Shown here piece by piece: positions 9,601-21,600 of a DNA stretch of 64,000 nucleotides. The stretch spans positions 11,875,623 through 11,939,622 of the forward strand of contig NC_133165.1 of assembly GCF_040802235.1 (NCBI RefSeq), written 5' to 3'. The translations under genes and the position numbers were made by a program. Under the pieces are notes generated by a model. It did no database searches and had not been told where the DNA came from. It saw only the letters and a list, made by a program, of their open reading frames with translations. The DNA is from Manis javanica (lineage: Eukaryota > Chordata > Mammalia > Pholidota > Manidae). Every line of letters starts with the position of its first letter. The first letter of the stretch is position 1.

Positions 9601-12600
9601 TTTGCTAAGCTGATGGACAGTAACCGTAATGTGGTTGTTAGGGGGGACCTGATATAGGGGAGAGCATAGTAAACATAGTATTCTTCAGGTAAGTGTAGAT
9701 TAAAAATTTAAAAAAAAAAAAAAAGAAAGAAAGAAAGAAAAGGGGGATTACTCCTTAACAGGATAAAACTATTGGTAAATCAAAGATCAACGCATGCTTT
9801 AAATATCCTTAATGTTGATCACTTAAAGGGTGTCAGATGATCAGCTATGGAGGTACTCTTTTCTGATAATATTCCTTTCTCTTAATTAAAAAAAAAAAAA
9901 AAAAAGCAGTTACTGTGTGCTGACCTCCAATGAGTTCTGCACAGTGGTATAGAGGGCATGTCAAAGTGTGGGCAAAGGGTCTGTTTGTTTCTACGCAGAA
10001 GATCAAGGCCTAGCTTGGATACCCAGAAAATGAACTAAGATACGATATGAGGAGGAGCTTCCGGCATCAGCACTCTCTGGAGGACTCGTGCCGGGGGATG
10101 ATCATCAAAAAGCCTCCACAGGGATCCGGACGATGCTGCGGTTGTGGCTGCATCCAGCCCACCATCTCCTGGACTTGCCATGAGAAGGAGGAGGGAGATG
10201 TCTAGGCTGGCATGTGCATACAGTGAGACAACGAATTTGACTGGATCTGTACTGTTGGAACTCAACCAGGAGTTGGGAGGGGTGCAAGTTGTAGCACCCC
10301 AAAATCTCATGACTATAGACTATCTATGGTTAAAAGAACATATGGGATGTGAACAGATCCCAGAAATGGGCTGCTTTAATTTGTCTGATGGTTCAAGTAC
10401 AGTTGGAAAATATCCATCATATCATAGATAAATTTTCACAAATGCCTAGGGTGCCTAAATGGTTTTCTTGGCTTCACTGGAGATGGCTGGTAATTATAGA
10501 TTTGCTTTGTTTATGTCACCGTATTCCTATTATGTCAATATGTGTGTGCAAATTAGTTAGTAGTTTAAAACCTATACATACTTAAGGTACTATACAAGAA
10601 GATATGTCAAAGAAATAATCAATCCTCCCAAGTTTCCTTCATATGCTACATCTATAGCTTTTCTTCTTCCTTCCTAATTACAAACTTTAAATAGAATTCG
10701 TGCCTCATATCGAATTTACCGAGTATCATAATTCCTCCAGGTGGTAAAGATACCTCGAGACAAGTGCTGGGCATAGAAGCCACAGGGCATAAATCTGCAA
10801 AGAAGTAAAAAGCTAACCTTTGCAAACAATATGGCTTCTCTCTCACTTACCAACTTTACATTTCCCTGTATGGCCCCGGAAGATGACTGGTTAGCCAGAG
10901 ACGGGTAAGATTCCTCAAGGGAGGAACAACCTAAGACAGGCACAGTCGCAGGGGGGCCATCAGGTGAGAATTTGGGGATCAACAGAGGTGAGGCTCAGAA
11001 CCTCACCCCCCCTGCTTTGAGAGAAATCTTCTGCATCCGTGGATGTTTTGCTGCCCTTGTCTAGCCTGGATTAATACTTAGTCCATAGGCACACACCTGA
11101 TCATCTGATCATCTACATTTGCCTTCTTACAGCACTAAACTATGTTTTCTACCTTTATCTTGCATCTACCTACCACTTCAGCATTTTATTAAAAATAAAA
11201 ATAATAATAATAATAGGAGAAATGTGGGATCAACATATAAATCAAGTACAAAAATCAAATGAATATTCATATTTGACCTGATGGTTTATAGGTCATATTG
11301 CATGATCAAAACCGAAAGTTTCTGTGATGACTGCCCTTGTACTGTTCACCATGTAAGAATTTATTCACTCTGTAAGAATTCGTTCACCATGTAAGAACTT
11401 GTTCGTTATGCTTCAGAAGATTGGAGACTGACGAGAATTAGGCTTGAGATGGATTAATGATTGTACATTGAGCATTGACCCCCCTATACTGAATTTTATT
11501 GTTGTTAACAACCATTTGATCAATAAATATGAGAGATGCCCTCTCAAAAAAAAAAACAAAAAAAAAAAAACACAATGTTGAACAAAAGAAGCCAGATACA
11601 AAAAAAGTACATACTGTATGATTTTATGCACATGAAGTCTAAAAGTTGCTAAAAATAATCTTATGTTGTTTTGTGATTACCCATGGAGAGGGTAGTAACT
11701 AAGGGGGGCCTCTAGGGTCTGGGGAACCAGAACATTCTGTTTCTTGTCCTCAGTGGTGGTTAGATGGGGATCATAACATATTGAGCTGTATGATTTGTAC
11801 ACTTTTCTGTATACGTGTTATAGCTCAAGAAAATGCTTACTTAAAAAAAGACTTTAAAAGTTCATCTCTTTTGTTGTTAAATATTGCCACTTTTTCTTTA
11901 GCTATTGAGGTGCTATTGTTTTTCTATCCCTTATCTGTTAATTCAACAAATTTTTTTTTGTTGACAAACTACATACAAGGTACTGTGCTAGGCAAAGGAC
12001 TCCACTATACTGTTAGGAAGATGACTAGTCATATTTTGAAAGCTTGAAAAACTCTTCTAGAAGCTGCTGTCAAAACTTTCTATTAATCTTCAAGATTCTT
12101 TCCTATCAGAACTTCATATTCCCTCTTTGGCTTCTGCATAAAACTGTTTTGACATAGTGGTCACCTCCCAGCTGGTGTTTTTGGCTTTTGCCCAAGAAAA
12201 TCCTGCTTTCTGATGTCTGGTCTCTTGTTTTCCCCAGCTGTTCCTAATCTTTGAACTCAATCTGCCATCTTGGATACATCAGATTCTTCCTGGCTCCTCT
12301 CTCCCATCATTTCTTTTAAGAATTTAAGGAATGAGAAATTCGTTCAAAACTCTATTTCTATCCTGTGGAGACTCAAGCTTACTCTGCTCTCAGGGAATTA
12401 TTCACTATTATATAGCTGAGATAAAGTTGTTGCTATATCCCAAAGGACAGTTTCCTTTCCTGTTTTGTATTAAAGTTTGTATTGGCTAAAAAAAAAAAAA
12501 AAAAAAAAAAAGAGTATGTCAGATACAGAAATATTTTTGGATTAGTGAAAAGCTTATTAAACTCAAAAGCTCTTACCTAATTAAGATGGCAGACAAATAA

Positions 12601-15600
12601 TGTAATCATATCTTGGCTCTTCACTATAATTGAGTTCATGCACAGAAATAACTATATAAGCTAAGTCACTTTGTAGTAAGAATACTTTCATATTTTCATA
12701 TAAAAAATCCTAAGGCCAGGTTTCTCATGTACTGAACAACAATTTTAAAATTATTAGATTAATAGGAAGAGTCTAGTGTATATCATATTCAAAACAAATT
12801 TAAAAATGCTATCAAAATTGAAAGCATATTGCTTCAAAAAAAAAGCTGGAAAATGTATAAAATTCTTAAGTGCAGTAACTCCTTTTCATATGCAACATTT
12901 CTTGTGCATTAAATTAAACTAAAAGTTTTAAATTTATATATTTACGTGAGTAGGAAGACCATATGTTCATAGAGATATAAAGAAGGGATTAAGTCTACTC
13001 CCTGCTTTAAGTAGCAAAAGCAATCACTGACATTTTTAAAACTTCAGGTGAATGTTTCTAGGTTTATAATTTTTTATAAAATTTCTGAATTATTCATAAT
13101 TTAACAACTTTTGAAACAAAATTCTGTTATGATTTTTCAGAAAGAAAAATTTTCATTCATTTGTGACAAGGTAACTGCTGTGTAATGCTTGTTTAATTAG
13201 CCCACAAAGAGATCCTCTAAATTCTGTCATTGGAAAATTCACTCTATACTAAAAAATGGAGACACACTATTTAAAATTGAGTACTTAAAAACTGAAAACT
13301 ATGACTGCAGCTTTTTTAGTTAACAAAGCTACTCTACCTTATAGTTTATATTATTCTGCCTAATTTATTAACACGCTGCTTACAATCTGCTACATAAATT
13401 CTATTAAGTTCTAGTAGTGATGTAGCAATTTATTGAGTTTAATTTAATTACAGTACAGAAATGACATTGCTACAGTATCCTTGTTAATGGTATCTACTTT
13501 TGAATATAAGACATTTCATATTTCCTCCTACCTGTTACTGAGATTTTAAAAATTTCCTTATGATACAGCAATTTATTCTATACCCTGTTCTGGACTTTTC
13601 CAAACATACAAGATCAAAATAAATTTTTAGATTAATCATTTATTGGTACACGCAAGACAATAATCACATAAATAAAACTGCTTATGCTCCAAAAATAAAG
13701 ATTGACATAGAATTCACACTTGTGTTCCTCACTGTATAATCCACCTGGAAAAAAAGAGCAAGTGGATGCTCATTAAATATTTCTTATATAAACAAATGAA
13801 TAAACCACTCTAGCCCTATGGCCAAACCAAAATATATTTATAGTATTCATGGCTTGTTTTGCTTATATAGGGTAATATAAAAATAATTGAAAATTAGTAT
13901 TTTGGGGCTTTCATGACTTGGAAATGAATTGTTCCTCCTAAAGAACCTATGACTCATTCATTATATTTTTAATTTAAAAACATCACAGATCAGTTTTCCT
14001 CTTAGTCATCCATATTTCCCCAAATCGTTGGCAGCCTGGGGTACATAAAATGACTTGAAGCAGCTTTTTGTACTTAAGAGAGTTCGTTCAGTTGTTCTTG
14101 GTTCAACACAGTGAGTGTAAGACATCCATAGGAAACCATAAGTACAAAAGTAAGGAAAGTAATGCCTGTATGTTTTGCTTTTCACAGAACATCCGTTCAG
14201 TGCCAGAACCTCAAATCTATTGAACCTGGAGAAACAATATTGTTTAAAAACTCAGCTGCAAAGAGATTAAATCCAAGGTAAGATTAGTAACTTATATGAA
14301 ATAAAATCTAATTTTTAGTATTTCATGCACCGTTACAGCACCAACATATTACAATTTGCTTTTTATAAGGGATGTGAGATGTTCTGATTTAAGTTAATCA
14401 GAAGCTAAAATGTTATCCTGCCATGTTATAAACTTAGCATTCTTTTCTGTGGTTGTTAGTTAAAGCACGTTGTCATTAGCAGCAAAATATCAAATAAAGA
14501 TAAATGAATTAGTTAAAACACTAAAAGCAGGAAAAATAAAAATACATTAGTTGCCAATAATCATTGCTCTTCAGTCATATCCTTTAGGTATGTCACTGTG
14601 GGTGGTCCAGCATTTTCAACTTTGAATTTCTTTGGTGAAACATACTATGAAGCAGCCCTCAAAAATCCAATTGCCTTTCTCTTCAGATGCTTAGAACCAT
14701 GTTTGAAAATGATTATTATGTATTTTAGAAATCATGGGTTATGTTGCTCATATATGGTATATTAAAATCCATTAATCCTATAAAATAGGTATTGCTCTTC
14801 CCAGTTTATAGGAGACAAAAACTAAGGTTCAGAAAGTTTAAGCACCTTGCAAAAGGTGCCACAGTCAGTATATGGCATAAATAAAATTAGATTCTGGATC
14901 TTACTTAATAACAAGGTTTGATAGTACTTTATGAAATCATGCTCAAATAATTTTACATCAATTTCCTTTTTAGTCAATACACTCTTTCTAAATTGTAAAT
15001 TTTGAGATAAGATTAACACTCAGTGGGACTTATTTATCCATCCTCCCACTCATCAATCCCACAGTTAAGTAATGAAAGCCACTATTTGTCTGGCAATACA
15101 TAAAGCGGCATAAACGGACAAGAGGCAGCCCTGATTTGTGTCTTTCAGGCTCAAAGTGAGAGATTAATATAAGCAAAATGAACTCATTACTTGGTGAAAT
15201 TCTAGAAGAGCAAACTTTTTTTCTTCTGAAGATCCTCTCCAGAAGGACCTTTCAAGGATAGTATTGGGTGATCAAGATAAGGAAACAGATGTGAAGCTAA
15301 GAGATTAGGAAACCAGAGTAAGAAAGTGAGTCGTGGGTCGGTAGCAACAGTGAATGAAGACAGTACAATAAGCCATCTGCCAGAGTCATTACAATATGAC
15401 ATTCTATGACGGTTCAACATTTATATGGCACTTCACATATATTTTTCTTCCTTTTACTATATATTTGATGCTTCAAAGTAAAATTAAGTGCTTGAAATAG
15501 TTTCTTGGAATAGTGGTCTGAGGAGTACAGTGTCCTTTAGAACACTGCTACTCAAATGAGTCCACGGACCAGAACCAGTAGAACCACCTGGGGCACTGCA

Positions 15601-18600
15601 AAAATGCAGGACTTTGGGGTGATCACCAGATCCCCTCAGTTCTCAGTTCTCTTTGCGTTGGACAAAACACAGACCACCAATGAAAGAGTAGAGCGCTACT
15701 ATCTCTAACTTTAGTTTTACTTTTTCAGTTTTCACTGTAGGCATGAAACTGTCACTCATGCCTAACCCAGACAGGTATTCGTTAAGGACAATTACCTTAC
15801 ATAATGTAGTGGCTAATGACATCAATTCAGACAGCCTGCATCAACATCTTTGGGAAAACAGAAAAAGAATGTTTCCAGAGATAATGTAGCCAAAGGGGAG
15901 GGAAAAAAAGTAATACAAGAACTAATGAGAGATTCTATATATATAGTTCTCTAGATCTCATGGATATGGCAAATACATTGCCTAGGAAATAGACGAACTT
16001 CAAATTAGTTCTTGTTCCTTATACTGCTCTTTCATATCCCAGAGATCTCCTGAAACCCCACCACTTATTATCATCTCCGTAGAATATTCTGAAATCATAT
16101 TTACAGCAATTATCAAGATCTGCAGTCACGTATTTATTTGTGTATTTATGTGTTTAATACCTTTTTGTCCACCAAAGTCACTCCACGAGGGCAAGGACTG
16201 AGGTTTGCTTTTGTCTTTTTAGTCCAACAATAAATACTGATCAATCATTTGGATAGATGAATATTTGGTGAGTGAATGTATAAAATAAGTGTATATATGT
16301 TAATACAAATGTTTTCTTTCTTAGGTCTCTGTCTCTACCAAAAATCTAAGTAAATTTTATTGACTATCACATCTGACATTAAGGTCCCAGATAAATTTAT
16401 ATATTTTGATCATAAGGTCCTTTCTAATATTACCATATTTCAGTTTTTACTATTTTTCTATACATTTGTTAGTTTCTCTCTCAATTTTGGTTGAAAATGT
16501 TCTATAAACATTGATAATTAGTAGCACTTAGTGACAATTATTTTAGATTTCAGGCATATATGCACCATGCTTATATAGCACAGGACTAAATAATTACGTT
16601 TCTATACAGACATTCTACAGTCATCTATTGTAAGCCCTTCTTTCCCAGCACTCAAGTATAGAGCAATCTACTTCATCCCCAAAGGAGCCACTAGGTGGTG
16701 CTGTGCCCAAGCCAAAGGGACACTTCCCATTGAACACCAAGTTAATAGTTTTCCTATTCTAATTCAACCCTAAATTCCTAGATGCCTCCACTCATCGAAG
16801 CTTGACAATGACTAGCGGCAGGTGCTTAAACAGTCTTCAAGACAGAAATCAAATCTTTGTACGGTGCTTCACTGAGGGAGAAGATCCCCTGAATAATTTT
16901 GACAGGTCTTTAAAATACATCCCCCCTGAAATGGGGCAGTATTTCATCAGCAACTTCACCAATTAAGAGACAAAAGTCTTGGATACAAAACATGCCTTCT
17001 ACTCATATTTTTAAAGTAACATTTTAGAGAACCAATTGCAATTCAATATGAAAAAGTGCTATAAAATTATAAAATACCTGCTGTAAAGAATCCCAAGGGC
17101 CACCCTGAAGAATTTCTAATGTATTCAAAGGGGGCATCGTGTTCGCTGGGCATTTTACAGGTCTCTTTCTTTTAACAACTTTCTTCTGATGATTTTGATT
17201 GAAAATTTCAAACCAAGGTTTAAATGATTTTATCCAAGCTAGCCTCTTCTCTTCTATAGAAGACACAAGTGATAGCTCTGGTAAAGAGCCGGCCACAGCA
17301 CTGTCACTTTCAGCTCCATTTCCATGACATTCTTCTGGAATTTCTGTAATCTGAGACTTAAGAGAGTTTACTTCTTTAAAAACTGAGGAGTTCTTTGCAT
17401 TACAGCCACCTAAGTCTTCACGACGAGCATTTCCATCTGAAGTAAAATCTTGGGTGTTTATTTTGCCTTCTGCATTTATCATGGCATCACTGCTGTTAAA
17501 AATTATATCACTATTGCCTTTTGGATTCTCCTCAGTTTCTTTGGATTTTAAATCAATTCTGTTGTCTTGTAGTAGTACATTTCCCCCTGTATCTTCAAAA
17601 TTTTCTGATTTTAGTGTTAGTAGTTTCTGTTTCATTGAAATCACTGAAATATCACTCTCTTCACACAATGTTCCATTCTGTTCGGATATCTCTTCTCTCT
17701 CTACTTTTTGTATCTTATCCTGATGACTATCTTTGATTATTTTCTGTGCTTCATTGTTTTTCACCACATTAATTTCTTGATTATGTCCTAATATTATTAC
17801 TTGGGTTTCTTGTGTCATATTCTCATTGAAGGCAGGCTTCACATTTTCCTCTTTTTGTATTAGAGACTTTAATTCTTGCAGCTGAAACTGTTCTTTCACA
17901 TTCTCTTTTAGATCGGGGTTTCCCAGTTTAGTCTTGTCTATATTTTCATATTTTCTTGCTTGCTTGACCACTTTTTCTGAACATTGTTGTCTCGTTAGGT
18001 GTTCGATTTTTCCTTCCATTTTAAATGCTGCCAAAATTTCTTGGTTTGAAGCAGATTCTTTTAATTGCACTTGTATTGATTCTTTCAATGTAAGACATCT
18101 ATTTACATTTTCTCTCTTATTCAATTCTTCAAATAGCCAAAGGGGAACATCTTCCCACATCTTTGAAGTTTTATCCCTTAGCTTTTTGGCTATATCACCC
18201 TTATTCTCAGATGTGCCTTCAACAGCTAAATGTTTAGCAGTATATTCCCTGTTCTTTGATGTTCTACTTATTATTAGCTGTTTGCTTGCATCTTCTCTTA
18301 ATTTTTCTTTGATTAGTAGTTGCTCTTTTTCTTTTCTCAGGATGCTCTTTTTTTCTTCATATTCTTTTTCTCTCCTTTTCCTTTCCTCTTGCTTTTGCTT
18401 TTTGATCTCTTCTTCTAGCCTTTGCTTTTCTTCAAATCTTTTTCGGTTTTCTTCTTCTATATGTCGTATTTTTGCTTCTTTTTCTTTCCACTCTTGTGCT
18501 TTCCTTTTTTTACTTTCTATTTGTTCTTTTATGATTGGGCCATACTTTCGGTAGACCACAAGTGCTTTATATTTAGCTTGAATTTTTACAGCTGCATTAT

Positions 18601-21600
18601 GCTGCAGTTCTAACAAACGCATCTTTTCTTGTTCCTGTAGGTCTTTAAATCTGGTTCTTTCTTCTTCCATTTGTAAATGCAAGTTTCTGATAAACTCCTA
18701 AAGTAAAGTAACATAAAGTAAGCATAAACTAAATGTGTGATGTTATTAAAATATCATCAATACAGATTGAAAACAAGTGTAAAACTGAATAATGCAGTTA
18801 CTATAAAATTCACTTCAAAGAACTAAAGTCATTTATTTTAAAGTGTATTAATTTTTTAAGTACTGAGGAATTTCAATCAAGTTAGTAAGTTGATACTCTG
18901 ATATTATGTCTATACTAAGCCACTCAAACATTAGGAATTCTTTGAAGATGGATAGAAAGCATATGAAATCAGAATGACAGAGAAAATGTAAGAGAAACCA
19001 CAAGCTGAAAGTTGTGTAGGAGAAAAGAACTGTCAGTCAGTCTTTCTGAGACGGGAGTTCTGGTGAAGGAGACTCCCAGGGCTACAACAGAGACTGCAGA
19101 GGCAGGGACTTACTCTGTGACACTAATACCAGGAAGGCGGGGTAGGACACACACGTAAGCAATATGAAGAACTAGCCTAGTCACACACCTTATTCTTTCT
19201 CAACTATTAAGAAAGTTTGAGATCGTTTGGATAAGGGAAGAAAATATCATTAACGCTAGACTCCTCAAACAAAAGTAAACAGATCAACAAAATTCAGCAA
19301 ATATTTGAGGAAAACTAGCAACACTGATGGGAGGCAATGAAAATATTGAAGTTAACAGAAAGAAGAGCCAATTTCTAAGAATTAACAGCTATTAAACTAA
19401 ATAAAAATTTAAACAATGAAAAGCATATTAAAGAAAAACATTTAAATAAGAATAACCCCATATAAAAATGAAATGCAAGTACTCAAAAAAGGACTCACTT
19501 AAACAAAAAAATCAAAATATAATTAGTGCTAAACAGCTAATTTCTTGAAGAAAAACTTCAAAATCAGGTGTTTTCCCAAAACAACATATAAAATAACAAA
19601 ACGTGAAATATATGACATAGATATTCAGGTGTAAAGAGATCAACACAAAAACCTCACTTGACTAGGGGAAAGTACAGATAAAGAACTGAGAAAAATTGAA
19701 GGGAAGAGAATAATAGAAAAATATCATTTAAACTAAAAATATTTTGACTTCTCTCTCGTTTGCACACACACACATACACACATGAAACACTAGATTCTAG
19801 CAATATTCAGAACCCTGATGAATGTAACCTCCCTGAAGGCACGGATTATTTTCTGTTTTGTTCACTGCTGTATTTTGAACACTTAGAGAAGTGACTGGCA
19901 TACAAGAGAAAGCCAATAAATATGTATAGATACATGCAAAAATTGAAAAATCCTAAAGTTTCAAAAGGATATAAGATATGAGTATCTAATTTGCAATCAT
20001 AGCAGAGGCAAAAATAAGTAAATATGCAATGGAGTTGTACTTTTAAATTGCTAAAACTACATGATAATAAATCTGGATTCTATACCTAAGGAAATATCAT
20101 TCCATTTTAAAAGCAAAGTAAAAATATTTTCAAGTGCAAAGGCTGAGAAAATCTGCCCTCCAAAAATGTTTTTTGCGAAGTATCTAGGTAGGTATTCCAA
20201 GAAGGAAAACCAAGTCCAGAAGGCAAGGGAAAACTCAGGACTCAAAAACACTAATCATCAAAGAAACTGTTAATACTTAGCACTTAAATTGTTTTGTTCT
20301 AGAGCCTTCTTCCTTCCAGCACTTCACGTAAGAGGCTAAGCTATTAGCTCACTCTTGCTTCTTTTCAGGTAATGTGCCTTCTTTCTTTGGCTGCTTTTAA
20401 GACTTTTTCCCCGTTGTCTCGAATTTCAGTAGTTACTGAATTCGAATTCCCAGGTGTGATATTCTCTGTATTGATTCAATGCTTTTGCTCCATTCTCCCT
20501 TCCTTCCAAGATTACTATTATATACAGTGTTTATCGTTACACTATATGTCACATATTTTTTAGCTCTTTTCTTCTTTTCCTTTTTTTTGTCCTCTTTGTG
20601 CTTTAATTTGGATATTTTATATGGACCTCACTTCAGTTTTACTAATGCTTCTCAAATGTGTTGTCAAACCTATCCACCAAATTTTTTATTTTATATACTG
20701 ACCTTTTCAACTCTGAAGTGTACACTTGATACTTCATTATAGATTCTAATTCTCTTTTCATATTGCCTATCTTTTCAACTATTTTGCTACTGCGTGATAG
20801 TTACAGGTATTTTAATGGCTCTCCTAACCCCAACATTTGGGTTACTCACAGGTGAGTTACTGTTGTCTTTTTTTTGCCTTGCCGTTCATATGAAACAGTC
20901 TCTTCACATGCCTACCCAACTTTTTTATTTAAAGATGGACAGTAGAGACAATATTGCAATATATATCTCTATCAAGTCAACATAGTGACATAGTGTTACA
21001 TGTCAAATATATTTTTTATAAAATGGACAGTTGGAAATCTACTTGGTGACCAAAAAGAAAAATGTACATTTTAAGGAGTGTTTTTGTATAAATAAAGAAA
21101 AGACTCAAAGGAAAGATATTGCAAAGAAAGGTAATATATTTGGCTGGGTAGCAGAATTATGTGAATTTTATCTATTTTATGCTTGTAACTGAAATAGTTT
21201 TATATAAAAACTATAGGGTACATAAAAGTTAAAACAATAAAAATGTCATCAGAATCATCTTAAATTCAAAGGGGTTATTTAACACATTTAATTAACTGTA
21301 TTCAAGAAATGCAGTAACCTTTCATAACTACCTTCAATCATAATGAAATGTTTATAATTATATGCTTCCTCAAATCTTTAAAGAAATTTTAGAATTACTC
21401 TAAAAAAGAAATTTTAGAATTACTACTTTATACAGACATATTCACTCACTGATCCAGTTTATTTTCATTTTTAGGACATTCCATTGCAAGGAAAGTTTCT
21501 GATGATTAATGAATTTCAAAAGCTCTTATAAATTAAATCCCATAACAGCAGCATAAAATGTCCATTTTAAGCAGAGTAATTTATTTCTAATGAAGAATGA

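Larger units (their letters stand above)
9906..11545 (+). mobile_element. ERV-derived 3' transcript copy (env-U3-R-poly(A))
   Basis: Segment with a degraded Env-TM-like stretch, a purine tract near 11212-11221 (AGGAGAAATG), an LTR-like U3-R starting about 11222, AATAAA at 11522-11527, and an A run from 11546, 18 nt after the signal. There is no U5 after the R end, so this is a copy of a polyadenylated retroviral transcript and not a normal provirus end. A related copy on the other strand is at 48190-48492. The 5' boundary is uncertain and could be as early as 9741. Confidence 0.55.
9741..12487 (+). other. Transduced non-L1 DNA carried behind the L1
   Basis: 2.75 kb of DNA between the L1's own tail and the terminal A tail of the unit. 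Its parts are 9741-9886 (unidentified), an A run (9887-9905), an ERV 3' end (about 9906-11545) with an A tail, an old L1M 3' end (about 11567-11850), and unique-looking sequence to 12487. The order should equal that at the donor locus. The short ORFs in it are not convincing genes. Confidence 0.8.
2835..12507 (+). mobile_element. Full-length LINE-1 with a ~2.75-kb 3' transduction
   Basis: The unit is bounded by a perfect 15-bp TSD. It begins at a canonical L1 5' end (GAGCGGGAGCCAAGATGGCGG) and ends in a pure A run (12488-12507) that runs into the second TSD copy. Inside are the L1 5'UTR (2835-4432), ORF1 (4433-5356), a 195-nt inter-ORF spacer, ORF2 (5552-9367), a 3'UTR with an A/GAAA tail to 9740, and then non-L1 DNA to 12487 with an ATTAAA signal 13 nt before the tail. 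The perfect TSD, intact ORFs and unmixed terminal A tail indicate a young and possibly retrotransposition-competent copy. It is antisense to LRRIQ1. The alternative is an ordinary L1 plus later nested insertions, which does not explain why the distal end carries the matching TSD. Confidence 0.93.
1950..17077. other. LRRIQ1 large intron carrying the L1 unit
   Basis: 15.1-kb intron between the 540-codon exon and the first LRR exon. 9.67 kb of it (2835-12507) is one recent insertion. The pre-insertion intron would have been about 5.4 kb. The flanks 1950-2819 and 12523-17077 are AT-rich with a MER5-like and an L2 fragment. No further LRRIQ1 exon is needed to keep the frame. Confidence 0.8.
12523..17077. 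other. LRRIQ1 intron sequence right of the L1 unit
   Basis: AT-rich intronic DNA with no LRRIQ1 exon. It holds an exon-like segment on the plus strand (14191-14278), a MER5-like piece and an L2 piece, listed separately. I recognise nothing else. Confidence 0.6.

Noticed and set aside
10035-10310. Minus-strand ORFs inside the transduced DNA
   Set aside because: They run opposite to the ERV segment and show no recognisable domain.
17454-18613. Plus-strand ORFs of 63-206 aa across the LRRIQ1 giant exon
   Set aside because: They are shadows of the Glu/Lys-rich coding sequence on the other strand. They have no splice logic or family resemblance.
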